The notes beneath the pieces were generated by a model. The model was not told where the DNA came from. It did not search any database and was given only the letters and a program-made list of their open reading frames with translations. Positions 1 to 15,094 of a stretch of 64,000 nucleotides of DNA are shown one piece after another; position 1 is the first letter of the stretch, and the number at the start of each line of letters is the position of its first letter. Position numbers and translations under genes: made by a program. The DNA is from Piscicola geometra (taxonomy: Eukaryota; Annelida; Clitellata; Hirudinida; Piscicolidae). The stretch lies in assembly GCA_943735955.1 (NCBI GenBank), contig OX030964.1, positions 812,575 through 876,574 of the forward strand. Direction: 5' to 3'.

Positions 1-1032
<1,032 letters not shown>

Positions 1033-1050
<18 letters not shown>

Positions 1051-1220
1051 GGTGATGAGAAACTGAAGGTATTTATAAAGACGACGTTGAAGTCAGATTA
1101 TGAGAGTGATGGCAGTGATGATGATGATGGCAGTGATGATGATGATGGCAGTGATGATGATGATGCTAGCGATAATAAATCCGATGAGAATTTTGAAAAA
1201 GATGAAGAAATTATGAATTG
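1033..1220 (+). other. Short acidic open frame with (Gly-Ser-Asp4) repeats, unassigned
   Basis: An open frame of about 62 codons between a TAA at 1030 and a TGA at about 1218. It encodes three copies of a Gly-Ser-Asp4 unit from an 18-bp direct repeat, then an acidic tail. It has no ATG near its beginning and no convincing splice signals. It could be an exon remnant or simply an open GAT-rich repeat. Confidence 0.25.
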
Positions 1221-1311
1221 AATGAAGGGAAAAAAGAATAAAAAATTAAAGAAAAAGATGGCAAGGTTTCAGTGAAGTTTTCAAAATGACATTGATTTGG
1301 AAGTAGAATGA

Positions 1312-2120
1312 GTGGGTAGTTGTTTTGGTGGAAAGGGTGGTTGTTTTGGTGGAGTGGGTGGTTGTTTTGGTGGAGTGGGTGGTTGCATTGGTGGAGTGAG
1401 TGGTTGGTTTGGTGGAGTGGGTGGTTGGTTTGGTGGAGTGGGTGGATGCATTGGTGGAGTGGGTGGTTGCATTGGTGGAGTGGGTGGTTGCATTGGTGGA
1501 GTGGGTGGTTGGTTTGGTGGAGTGGGTGGTTGCATTGGTGGAGTGAGTGGTTGCATTGGTGGAGTGGGTGGTTCGTTTGGTGGAGTGGGTGGTTGGTTTG
1601 GTGGAGTGGGTGGTTGCATTGGTGGAGTGGGTGGTTGCATTGGTGGAGTGGGTAGTTGCATTAGTGGAGTGGGTGGTTGGTTTGGTGGAGTGGGTGGTTG
1701 GTTTGGTGGAGTGGGTGGTTGCATTGGTGGAGTGGGTGGTTGCATTGGTGGAGTGGGTGGTTGCATTGGTGGAGTGGGTGGCTGGTTTGGTGGAGTGGGT
1801 GGTTGGTTTGGTGGAGTGGGTGGTTGCATTGGTGGAGTGAGTGGTTGCATTGGTGGAGTGGGTGGTTGCATTGGTGGAGTGGGTGGTTGCATTGGTGGAG
1901 TGGGTGGTTGCATTGGTGGAGTGGGTGGTTGCATTGGTGGAGTGGGTGATTGCATTGGTGGAGTGGGTGGTTGGTTTGGTGGAGTGGGTGGTTGCATTGG
2001 TGGAGTGGGTGGTTGCATTGGTGGAGTGAGTGGTTGCATTGGTGGAGTGGGTGGTTGCATTGGTGGAGTGGGTAGTTGCATTGGTGGAGTGGGTGATTGC
2101 ATTGGTGGAGTGGGTGGCTT
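1312..2120. repeat. 21-bp G-rich minisatellite, about 38 copies
   Basis: Tandem units of 21 bp beginning GGTGGAGTGGGTGG and ending TTGCATT or TTGGTTT. Because 21 is a multiple of 3, long Gly-rich (plus) and Pro-rich (minus) frames stay open across it; these are not genes. The sense strand is almost free of C outside TTGCATT. Confidence 0.95.
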
Positions 2121-2209
2121 GAAAGAGCGTGATGGAACGAGAGTCGAGAGTGATGGAGGACGGAGGATGACGAGGTCAGCAAGTGCAACAAGCATGACGC
2201 ATCAAAGTG

Positions 2210-2600
2210 CACTATGCTTTCATTTCTCTCATCCCATCCTCAGTCATTTCTTTTTTCATCCATCCATCAATCTATCCAGTCATCCATGTATCCAACCAAT
2301 CATTCCTCCATGCAGTTATCAATTCATTCAACATCAACATATACCTTCTCTCATTCACTTAATCATTCATTCATTCATTCTTTCTTTTCTTCCAATCATA
2401 CTTATCTTTCTTCACGATGGTTTTATTCTATTATTCACTTACTCATCTTTCTTTGTCCCTTTTATCTTCCTCTCTTTCTTCCTTTTTTTCCCTCATCTTC
2501 CTCTCTTTCTCCCTTCCTTCTTTCACTCTTTCTTTTTTTACTTTCCTTTTTCCTTCTTTTCTTTCTTTCTTTCATTCATGCGTCAGCGACACGCACATAC
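2210..2600. repeat. Pyrimidine-rich low-complexity tract
   Basis: Runs of CATT, CATC and TTCC units following the 21-bp array. No gene signal is seen. Confidence 0.8.
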
Positions 2601-2719
2601 TCAATCCCTCGCAGCTCTGGTCCACTTAGTTTCTTCAATTCTCTCCGTGCCACTCAAGCTCACATTCACTTCCAGTAGTCCCTTTTTTAAATGCAAACAC
2701 TTTCGATTTTTAAAGTCAT

Positions 2720-3055
2720 GCCTTCACAAGCCAAGGTACCTGGGATATCCAGCATAGTCTACTAAGGACGGAGAAACACCAGTAAGTGTCAACGGCCAAC
2801 CCAGGAGCAGTGGACAGGTGTCACATCTGCACGGGAAACTAAGACATCCCCACTCTACCCCTATTCCAAGGAAGCACCTTAGACAAGTGCTGTTACCCCT
2901 TCAGTCTCCCAGCCAGGGTTACGGCCCTGCTGCCTTGCTACCTTGGCTGACACAACACACTGCCACAAGCTGCAACCAATTATAGCTGGCTGCCAGAAGC
3001 ACAACATCAACATCCTCGCTATTCATCGACTCAAAACCCCTGAGAAGATTCGTCA
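2720..3055 (-). repeat. Repeat carrying a possible BTB-like exon fragment (copy 1)
   Basis: On the minus strand this matches two blocks of 16680-17230: 2936-3050 matches 16683-16777, and 2800-2935 matches 17066-17230. The intervening 290 bp of the other copy are absent here. The first block translates to a peptide with the core SEDVDVVLLAAS, resembling the helix of BTB/kelch proteins where adjacent residues line LLAAN-type motifs. It ends at CAAG|GT, like an exon end. Assignment to BTB is a guess from motif shape. Confidence 0.4.
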
Positions 3056-3060
3056 CAATA

Positions 3061-3089
3061 AGTAGTAGAAGTAGTAGTAGTAGTAGTAT

Positions 3090-3143
<54 letters not shown>

Positions 3144-3144
3144 C

Positions 3145-3194
<50 letters not shown>

Positions 3195-3220
3195 CAGTAG
3201 TAGTAGTAGTAGTAGTAGTA

Positions 3221-3255
<35 letters not shown>
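3061..3255. repeat. (AGT)n trinucleotide repeat
   Basis: About 65 units of AGT with rare AGC, AGA and ATT interruptions. Confidence 0.97.
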
Positions 3256-3257
<2 letters not shown>

Positions 3258-3425
3258 GTAGATAGATATGTGAATGGGTGCATAGATGGGTGAATGGGTG
3301 GACAGGTATATGAATGGGTGGATAGATTGGTGAATAAATAGGTAAATGGGTGGATAAATAGGTAAATGGGTGGATAGATGGGCCTCCATTGATCGGCGTA
3401 TGGATGGATGGGTTATGGATTAATG
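3256..3425. repeat. Degenerate GGGTGGATAGAT/GAATGGGT repeat
   Basis: Irregular short units rich in GGTGAATGG and GGATAGAT. Similar GGATGGGTGATT units recur at 3890-3970. Confidence 0.8.
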
Positions 3426-3429
3426 GATC

Positions 3430-4570
3430 GATTGAGGCTTCAAGAGTCTGATGGACGAGATAGCGGGGTAGTTAACAAAAAATATTTATTTTATATGGAA
3501 ATTGCTTTGATGCATTTTGATTGTTTCAATTGTATATATTTGTCTCAAGTACTGTGAAATGATTCGAGTTGGAACACTCGAATCGACTTTCCGATTTGAC
3601 GAATCGGTGGGAAGCTAGAAATGACAAGATACCGGGAGAGATGAAGAAGTGTGAAGATGATCATCTCATGTGAAGACGATCACCTCCACAATACTTTTAT
3701 ACAATATAAATAATTATTTTATTAGTAATAATGCTATTGCAAAATTCACTTCTTCTATTTTATTCTATGATTACTATTTTTACTTCTTTTGTTATTATTT
3801 TTTATGGATTGAAGCGGGGTTTTATGGCTGGAAGGTGATTATACTTTAAGCGAAGAAGTGTATGGCGGATGGTTAGATGCTGGACGTATGAATGAGTAAA
3901 TGGGTGATTGGATGGGTGGATGGTGGGTGGATGGGTGATTGGATTGGTGATTGGATTGGTGATTGGATTAGTGCAGCCCCGAATAATAAAAAAATGTTTT
4001 TATATTTTGAATTTATTTGTACAAATGTTTACATCATTCAACACAAAACCCTATAGGTATATTATTTAATTGAAAAGTTGAATTTTCAATAAATAGGGGT
4101 AAAAAAAGTGTATTTACTTAATATAAAGAAAAAAGTATTCTTCGCAAAGAAGCTTTCGATGGTTACTGGCAACTTGCGTGAATAATTTATCGATGAGTTG
4201 TTTTTTGTTTGCTGAAACCCGTTGACGATGTGTGCTCAACGTGGCCAATGCCTTGAGTCGGTTTAACTAACAGCGCTTCTTTGTCAAATTTTGATTGGCC
4301 GAAGGGAGTAAATGGACGTTTTACTGTGCAGGTAGTTCAGGGTAGTGGCAGTAAAATTAAATGCCTTCTTAATGTTGAGAAAAAAGAAATAAGTTTTTTT
4401 TAAATAAAACTTTAAGGATATTTTGAATAAATGTTAAATTATTCCACGCGTTAAACCACAATTCTTCTTCTCCTTCAATGCCTTCTAAATCATACATTTC
4501 AAGAAAAGTAGCTAAAATAATAATTTTAATAAAAATTTCATTGATTGAGATTAAAAGTTTCTCAGTTAAA
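3430..4570. other. AT-rich sequence without a recognised gene
   Basis: Apart from the short GGATGG tract near 3900-3970 I see no coding frame, RNA gene or transposon motif. Moderately GC-rich patches at 4180-4340 are unassigned. Confidence 0.5.
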
Positions 4571-4576
4571 TTTACT

Positions 4577-5735
4577 CAAGATGAGATCTCCACAAGATGA
4601 GATCTCCACAAGATGAGATTACCACAAGATGAGATCTTCACAGGATGAGATCTCCACAAGATGAGATTACCACAAGATGAGATCTTCACAGGATGAGATC
4701 TCCACAAGATGAGATCTCCACAAGATGAGTTTTCCTAGAGTGAGATCTCCACAGGATGAGATCTCCACAAGATGAGATTACCACAAGATGAGGTCTTCAC
4801 AGGATGAGATCTTCACAAGATGAGATCTTCACAGGATGAGATCTCAACAGGATGAGATCTCCACAGGATGAGATCTCCACAGGATGAGATCTCCACAGGA
4901 TGAGATCTCCACAGGATGAGATCTCCACAGGATGAGTTTTCCTAGAGTGAGATCTCCACAGGATGAGATCTCCACAGGATGAGATCTCCACAGGATGAGA
5001 TTACCACAAGATGAGATTACCACAAGATGAGATCTCCACAAGATGAGATTACCACAAGATGAGGTCTTCACAGGATGAGATCTCCACAGGATGAGATCTC
5101 CACAGGATGAGATCTCCACAAGATGAGATTACCACAAGATGAGATCTCCACAAGATGAGATCTCCACAAGATGAGATTTCCTAGGGTGAGATCTTCACAA
5201 GATGAGATCTTCACAAGATGAGATCTCCACAGGATGAGATCTCCACAGGATGAGATCTCCACAGGATGAGATCTCCACAGGATGAGATCTCCACAGGATG
5301 AGATATCCACAGGATGAGATCTCCACAAGATGAGATCTTCACAAGATGAGATCTCCACAGGATGAGATCTCCACAAGATGAGATCTTCACAAGATGAGAT
5401 CTCAACAAGATGAGATCTCCACAGGATGAGATCTCCACAGGATGAGTTTTCCTAGGGTGAGATCTCCACAGGATGAGATCTCCACAAGATAAGGTCTTTA
5501 CAGAATGAGATCTCCACAAGATGAGATCTCCACAAGATGAGATCTTCACAAGATAAGACCTCCACAAGATGAGTTTTCCTAGGGTGAGATCTCCACAGGA
5601 TGAGATCTTCACAGGATGAGATCTCAACAGGATGAGATCTCCACAGGATGAGATCTCCACAGGATGAGATCTTCACAGGATGAGATCTCCACAAGATGAG
5701 ATCTCCACAGAATGAGATCTTCTAGGATTAGTTTC
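4577..5735. repeat. 16-bp minisatellite, about 70 copies
   Basis: Tandem AGATGAGATCTCCACA units with variants (TTACCACA, TTCACA, CAGGATGAG) and periodic breaks reading GAGTTTTCCTAG. Most units contain AGATCT. Frames stay open by chance on the minus strand with a 16-residue period. Confidence 0.97.
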
Positions 5736-5754
5736 CTACGATGAGGTCTCCGCA

Positions 5755-6055
5755 TACCATTTTCATACTATCAAATTATACGAATGATTTTATTTTTGCT
5801 CAAAAGCTGAAACTCTTGACGATTTAACCGGTGTGAAAGGCAATAAAGACATGAATGAATTACTCAAAAACAATGACTATTTCCAATTATTTCAATGCAA
5901 TAAATACTTTAAATTAAAATCATGTTTTTTTCAATAAAAAAATATTCTCTGGCGTTCAAATAATGAATGTTAAGAAATATTAAGACTTGAATGTTTTTGA
6001 CCGGTGAACACGGCAGCGGGAATGAAGAAAAGGGCCAAAATTTTCTTTTCGGGAA
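5755..6055 (+). mobile_element. hAT remnant (family E, non-coding part)
   Basis: Shares a long block with 16270-16500 and 58440-58560: the phrases GTTCAAATAATGAATGTTAAG and ACCGGTGAACACGGCAGC recur at equivalent places. It is the 3' part of the family E hAT described at 15095-16689. No coding frame remains. Confidence 0.6.
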
Positions 6056-6059
6056 TCAA

Positions 6060-7060
6060 ACAGTAAACATATCAAAAAGAAAACATATCATACAGTGAAC
6101 AAACAAAACATAAACATATCAAAAAGAAAACATATCATACAGTGAACAAACAAAACATAAACATATCAAAAAGAAAACATATCATACACTAAACATACAA
6201 AACATAAACATATCAAAAAGAAAACATATCATACAGTGAACATATAAAACAGTAAACACATAAAACAGTAAACATATCAAAGAGTAAACATATCAAAGAG
6301 TAAACATATCAAAGAGTAAACATATCAAAGAGTAAACATATCAAAGAGTAAACATATCAAAGAGTAAACATATCAAAGAGTAAACATATCAAAGAGTAAA
6401 CATATCAAAGAGTAAACATATCAAAGAGTAAACATATCAAAGAGTAAACATATCAAAGAGTAAACATATCAAAGAGTAAACATATCAAAGAGTAAACATA
6501 TCAAAGAGTAAACATATCAAAGAGTAAACATATCAAAGAGTAAACATATCAAAGAGTAAACATATCAAAGAGTAAACACAAACATATCAAAGAGTAAACA
6601 TAAACATATCAAAGAGTAAACATATCAAAGAGTAAACATATCAAAGAGTAAACATATCAAAGAGTAAACATATCAAAGAGTAAACATATCAAAGAGTAAA
6701 CATATCAAAGAGTAAACATATCAAAGAGTAAACATATCAAAGAGTAAACATATCAAAGAGTAAACATATCAAAGAGTAAACATATCAAAGAGTAAACATA
6801 TCAAAGAGTAAACATATCAAAGAGTAAACATATCAAAGAGTAAACATATCAAAGAGTAAACATATCAAAGAGTAAACATATCAAAGAGTAAACATATCAA
6901 AGAGTAAACATATCAAAGAGTAAACATATCAAAGAGTAAACATATCAAAGAGTAAACATATCAAAGAGTAAACATATCAAAGAGTAAACATAAACATATC
7001 AAAGAGTAAACATAAACATATCAAAGAGTAAACATAAACATATCAAAGAGTAAACATATT
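6060..7060. repeat. 16-bp minisatellite AAACATATCAAAGAGT, about 50 copies
   Basis: Begins with longer variant units (AAAGAAAACATATCATACAGTG) to about 6265, then becomes an almost perfectly homogeneous 16-bp array. A few units carry an inserted AAACAT. The homogeneity points to recent expansion. Confidence 0.98.
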
Positions 7061-7132
7061 CTAAGATAAGACGGAGCTCTTGAGTCTCAAGCATTAAAAT
7101 GGCACCCATCTCTGCTGCAACCGCTTTCTAGA

Positions 7133-7420
<288 letters not shown>

Positions 7421-7976
7421 ACAGACAAATATTCCTATCGCTCTCAAACAATGGAGTTGAAACATACGATGGTCACCACGAGCACAAGTTTTGAAACTTT
7501 CTCATCACCAAATGATGAACCGCTCATGCAATCTCCCTTCAATTCAACATGGCAGACAAAACACCCTCACAGCATGCAGCAATATCGCAGGCAATGTCTA
7601 AAGACCGCCCGTCATATTTGCCATGCAGTCATTACTGCCTCGTAATTACGTCATGAACCGCTATCGAGAACGTTTGATCGTCTGATTTAGAAGAATTTAT
7701 TTCAAATATGTTTGATTATTTATTTTTGTATTTTTTATTTGTTTTCGGTGAGTTGGTTTGTGTCTTTTTTATATGTTTATTTGTGTGCATGTGTGTGCTT
7801 GTATGTGCATTAGAGTTATGAATTTTGTTGACCCCATGTATAATCGTTGAATAACCACCATTTTAGTGTTTAAATATTTTAAACTGATTTTTTATGAGTT
7901 TGATCCCTTGAATTCAAATATGGCAGTAGTTCTTTATTGGCAGCTTTAGTTTTTGAGATACAACTTTCAACCATTT
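7421..7976. other. Unassigned spacer
   Basis: No gene is recognised. A 35-codon plus-strand frame opens at an ATG near 7550, but nothing supports it. Confidence 0.4.
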
Positions 7977-7980
7977 GTAT

Positions 7981-8112
7981 TGTAGCGACCACATTGTGTA
8001 CGATATGTACACACAACCACTCCTAGGCGACCTTTGTCCCTCGCACCCTATATAAAGAAGTTATCGTGTAAATAAACTCTCTCTCGTGTTTCCTGAACTC
8101 TTAGTCGTAACA
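7981..8112 (+). mobile_element. Solo LTR, 132 bp
   Basis: Starts TGTAGCGACC and ends GTCGTAACA, giving the canonical TG...CA termini. A 4-bp direct repeat GTAT flanks it (7977-7980 and 8113-8116). Inside are a TATA box (TATATAAA, 8049-8056) and a polyadenylation signal (AATAAA, 8071-8076) in the right order for a U3-R-U5 structure. A 4-bp duplication fits a Ty3/gypsy-type element. No internal coding region remains, as expected after LTR-LTR recombination. Confidence 0.75.
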
Positions 8113-8577
8113 GTATGCTCCATGATTTTAAATTAAACTGAAAAAACAAAATCCTTTGAATCTTTTTTAAAAGTAAAAAATATTTATATATAAAAATATA
8201 AAAAGTATGTTCATGATTTAAACAAATAAAATATTGAACATTTTAACCCTTACACACCAACTCGGGTCGCTTTGAGTCTTACCATTATTCAATCGCTTAA
8301 TATGTTTTTAATTTCAAAGTTATTTGGTTGTAACTCCATTTTGTCTCATTTTGTATTGACAATTTATATTGACAAAAATTTCAGATGTGAAATATCATTT
8401 ATAGTTTCGGTTTAACAGCCTTCTAAAATCTTTAGTAACGTTCGCGACCGTGTGGGTCGAAACGACCCATGAAATTAATAACACGAATTGAATAGCTCAC
8501 GTTGAATATTTTAAGGATATAGTTTCACAAAATTAGCAGTTTATACATTCATAGTTAGCACAATTAATACATAATGG

Positions 8578-10180
<1,603 letters not shown>

Positions 10181-10679
10181 CATAATGGACATTTTCGACA
10201 ACGTTAGACAGTTTTGTTTTGAATGCATTTTCTGCTGTACAAACGACAACCTGTCTTGGCTGATGAGTTAGAAAGTACTTGGTGATTAAGAATAATTTTT
10301 ATATTGCTTTCATCATCATATTTTTTTCATATAGCTCTGGTCTTAAAATTTTATAAAGCTGCTTTTTCTTCACTTTTTTTACGTTTGAATTCACGCCAGA
10401 AGATGAAAAGATTGAATGCTGAAGCGTCTGTCGTATGTTGAAAAAACATTTTGGCAAACGAAATTTTTGTTTTCTTCTGATATACGCCATGATAGCAACA
10501 CTAACTAGTTCTTCTTTTCGTTGTAACTTCTTTGGGTAATACTCGAAGATTTATCCATACCGTTCTCACTAATCCGATACAGCGATTTTGCATTTCACTA
10601 GCTGACGTAGATAATTGTTGCTATGAACGCTGGGCGGAGAGTTGAACAAGAAGCGAATAGCATTGAAAACTACCATACG

Positions 10680-12965
10680 AGGAATATTTTTCAACTTTTT
10701 TTTACGCCACTTGAAATTTCAACATTGGAATGTACCATACCAGGATTCTACCGTTTAATAAAACATGAGATAAAATCGTTAAATTTCAATAAAATTGTTT
10801 TTTTTCACACAATGAACATATAATATATATGAATGGAATTAATTTTTTTTCAATAAAAAAGAAGTAATTCTCGATTTTTTAAGCAACATAAAAAGAAAAT
10901 AAGAAAAAAGTGTAATAAATGTGACAAAAATTTCAAAAATTAAATACGAACAGAAAACACTTTAAATAAGTGTAATCAACAAAAAAATATTGAATTTTTT
11001 TATTTTTTATTTTTTTACGCACTTTAAAATTTCAACATTTGATTCTACCACTTAATAAAAACATGAGATAAAATCGTTAAATTTCAATAACTTTTTTTTC
11101 ACACAATCAACATATAATATATATAAATGAAATTTATTTGTTTAAAATAAAAAATTAAAAAATCTCGATTTTTTAGCAACATAAAAAGAAAAAAAGAAAA
11201 AAGTGTAATAAATGTGACAAAAATGTCAAAAATTAAATACAAACAGAAAACACTTCTAATAAGTGTAATCAACAAAAAAATATTGAATTTATTTTTTTTC
11301 TATTTTTTTACGCACTTTGAAATTTCAACTTTGGATTCTACCACTTATTAAAAACATGAGATAAAATCGTTAAATTTCAATAAAATTTGTTTTTTTTTTC
11401 ACACAATCAACATATAATATATATGAATGAAATTTATTTGTTTAAAATAAAAAATAAAAAATTATCGATTTTTTAGCAACATAAAAAGAAAAAAAGAAAA
11501 AAGTTTAATAAATGTGACAAAAATGTCAAAAATTATAAACAAACAAAAAATACTTCTAATAAGTGTAATCAACAACAAAAATATTGAATTTATATTTTTT
11601 TCTATTTTTTTACGCATTTTAAAATTTCAACATTTGATTCTACCGTTTAATAAAACATGAGATAAAATCGTTAAATTTCAATAAAATTGTTTTTTTTTCA
11701 CACAATGAACATATAATATATATGAATGGAATTTATTTTTTTTTAATAAAAAGGAAGTAATTCTCGATTTTTTAAGCAACATAAAAAGAAAAAAATAAAA
11801 AAGTGTAATAAATGTGACAAAAATCTCGAAAATTAAATACAAACAGAAAACACTTCTAATAAGTGTAATCAACAAAAAAAATATTGAATTTATTTTTTTT
11901 TCTATTTTTTTACGCATTTTAAAATTTCAAAATTTGATTCTACCGTTTAATAAAACATGAGATAAAATCGTTAAATTTCAATAACATTGTTTTTTTTCAC
12001 ACAATGAACATATAATATATATGAATAGAATTTATTTTTTTTCAATAAAAAAGAAGTAATTTTCGATTTTTTAAGCAACATAAAAAGAAAAAAAGAAAAA
12101 AGTGTAATAAATGTAACAAAAATTTCAAAAATTAAATACGAACAAAAAACACTTCAAATAAGTGTAATCAACAAAAAAATATTGAATTTTTTTTTCTATT
12201 TTTTTACGCACTTTAAAATTTCAACATTTGATTCTACCACTTAATAAAAACATGAGATAAAATCGTTAAATTTCAACAAAATTTGTTTTTTTTCACACAA
12301 TCAACATATAATATATATGAATGGAATTTATTTTTTTTTAATAAAAAGGAAGTAATTCTCGATTTTTTAAGCAACATAAAAAGAAAAAAAGAAAAAAGTG
12401 TAATAAATGTGACAAAAATGTCAAAAAGTAAAAACAAACAGAAAACACTTCTAATAAGTGTAATCAACAGAAAAATATTGATTTTTTTTTCTCTATTTTT
12501 TTACGCACTTTAAAATTTCAACATTTATTCTACCGCTTAATAAAAGCATGAGATAAAATCATTAAATTTCAATAAAATTTGTTTTTTTTTTCACACAATC
12601 AACATATAATATATATGAATAAAATTTATTTGTTTAAAATAAAAAATTAAAAAATCTCGATTTTTTAGCAACATAAAAAGAAAAAAAGAAAAAAGTGTAA
12701 TAAATGTGACAAAAATGTCAAAAATTAAAAACAAACAGAAAACACTTTTAATAAGTGTAATCAACAAAAAAAATATTGAATTTATATTTTTTTCTATTTT
12801 TTTACGCACTTTAAAATTTCAACATTTGATTCTACCGTTTAATAAAACATGAGATAAAATCGTTAAATTTCAATAACATTTGTTTTTTTTTCACACAATC
12901 AACATATAATATATATGAAAGGAATTTATTTGTTTAAAATTAAAAATTCTCGATTATTTTAGCAA
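10680..12965. repeat. Satellite of about 297 bp, eight tandem copies
   Basis: The landmark ATGAGATAAAATCGTTAAAT recurs at about 10765, 11061, 11358, 11656, 11956, 12250, 12548 and 12848, i.e. every 294-300 bp. Each unit also has ACACAATCAACATATAATAT and a run reading GTGTAATAAATGTGACAAAA. Units are AT-rich and differ by small indels and substitutions. Short frames in it follow the period and are not genes. Confidence 0.93.
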
Positions 12966-13261
<296 letters not shown>

Positions 13262-13272
<11 letters not shown>

Positions 13273-13561
13273 GGCAGCCGCTCAAATAAATTTGTAGAAT
13301 AAACGGTTTTGGGTATAATATATTAAAATTTTAAAATCTTCAGTATAAATAAAAATTAAATTTTATTAATTAGAATGTTTTTAGTGCGAATGTTGGTTGT
13401 TTTGAATTTGTCAAGGAATGGCCGCAGCAGACCAAGATGGCCGCAGGGAATCAAGTGAGCTGCGATATAAAGGAAAATTCCTTCCATAGCAGCAGCAGTT
13501 CCAGGGCTGGCAAGGACTTCTCCTTCACCCTCTATCGCAGCCTCGGCACCAGTGGCAAAAT
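13262..13561 (+). repeat. Family R copy 2 (plus), left arm of an inverted pair
   Basis: Aligned with 215-500 and 34330-34600. It carries a diverged form of the short open frame (VKEWPQQTKMAAGNQVSC region). It abuts copy 3 head to head at about 13561, so 13262-14161 forms an imperfect inverted repeat. Confidence 0.8.
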
Positions 13562-14161
13562 TTAATCATCACCACAGTACTAACATCCCTACTACAGCAT
13601 AATCATCACCACACCATCTTCATAGCCACAAAACATAATCATCATTTTTCTTAATCTTCTTGCCACTGGTGTTGAGGCTGCGACAGGAGGTGAAGGAGAA
13701 GTTTTCACCAACACTGGAACTGTTGTTGTTGTGGAAGGTTTTCTCTTTTTTGTCGCAGCTCACCTGGTTCTCTGCGGCCATCTTGGTTTGCTGCGGCCAT
13801 TCCTTGACAGACTCAAAGCGACAAAAATCCAAAAACAATTCTAATTAATAACATTTAATTTTATTTAGTTGTAAGATTTTAACATTTTAAAAAACTATAC
13901 CCAAAACCATGTATTCCACAACTTTATTTGAGCGGCTACCAAAATGGCAGTCGCTAACCAAAGACTCTCACTACAATGTCTTTTTTTTCTGAGAAAATGT
14001 ATTTCCTAAAGATGTTTTGATAAATAAAATTAATAAAAATAATATAGAGTATTTTATGCAACAAGATTGAAAGATTAGGGTTATTAAAAATACATTTATC
14101 AAAAATAAATACAAAAAGGTGGTCCAATAAAAAATTGAACGACGTTACGGAAGAAAGAATT
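13562..14161 (-). repeat. Family R copy 3 (minus), nearly identical to 1-600
   Basis: The reverse complement matches 1-600 with few differences, including the outer end that reads TTCTTTCTTCCGTAACGTCG in both. The 68-72 residue open frame (13620-13838, minus) is preserved. Copies 1 and 3 together make a 600-bp inverted repeat enclosing about 13 kb. Confidence 0.88.
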
Positions 14162-14214
14162 GAGAGCTTCAGGCAAACAAATTATGTTCAAGTTGTGTTT
14201 GGCTTTGAAAATGT

Positions 14215-14660
<446 letters not shown>

Positions 14661-15090
14661 ATTTATTCACTAATTTATTTAAGCAGCGAAAAAATGAAAT
14701 TGTCTCAAGACCGAGGGATGGAGATGGAGGAGAGGAGACTGGAGCAGACCAAGAAATTGAGAATTGAAATCCTGTGAATAACTTTCAAGAAGATCTGATT
14801 AACTGAATTATTTCATACTCGACTATATAAAATATCCATGATTTTGTTTGTTTATTTCATTAGTCTTACATTATTTTTGACTATTCTTTTTGTCTACTTT
14901 AAAAAATTATTTTGCTTTTTTTACAATTTTAAAATCAGTAATGTGCTTGTGTTTTGAAACAGGTAGGCCACATAAAGCCTATATAGACCACATAGTGCCC
15001 ATCTAGGTCCCATGTATGAGTGTTCACAGATAAAACCCGGACCTTGCTTTATTACAATGAAAAATTTAAAAATACAGTATCTCTAATATA
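14661..15090. other. Unassigned AT-rich spacer
   Basis: No gene or repeat is recognised in this stretch. Confidence 0.4.
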
Positions 15091-15094
15091 AAAT

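Noticed and set aside
1312..2757. 481-codon glycine-rich frame and 304-codon Pro-Thr-rich minus frame
   Set aside because: Both follow the 21-bp array, whose unit is a multiple of 3; three or more frames are open at once and nothing non-repetitive of protein character is attached.
4797..5694. Minus-strand frames with a 16-residue repeat (VEISSCGDLILWRSHP)
   Set aside because: A product of the 16-bp minisatellite; frames shift and overlap with no start or domain.
4577..7060. CRISPR-like appearance of the short direct repeats
   Set aside because: Repeats are contiguous tandem units without unique spacers, in eukaryotic DNA with no cas genes.
10299..12809. Short hydrophobic minus-strand frames repeated every ~300 bp
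   Set aside because: They follow the satellite period and differ between units by frameshifts; poly-T-rich sequence gives Phe/Leu stretches by chance.
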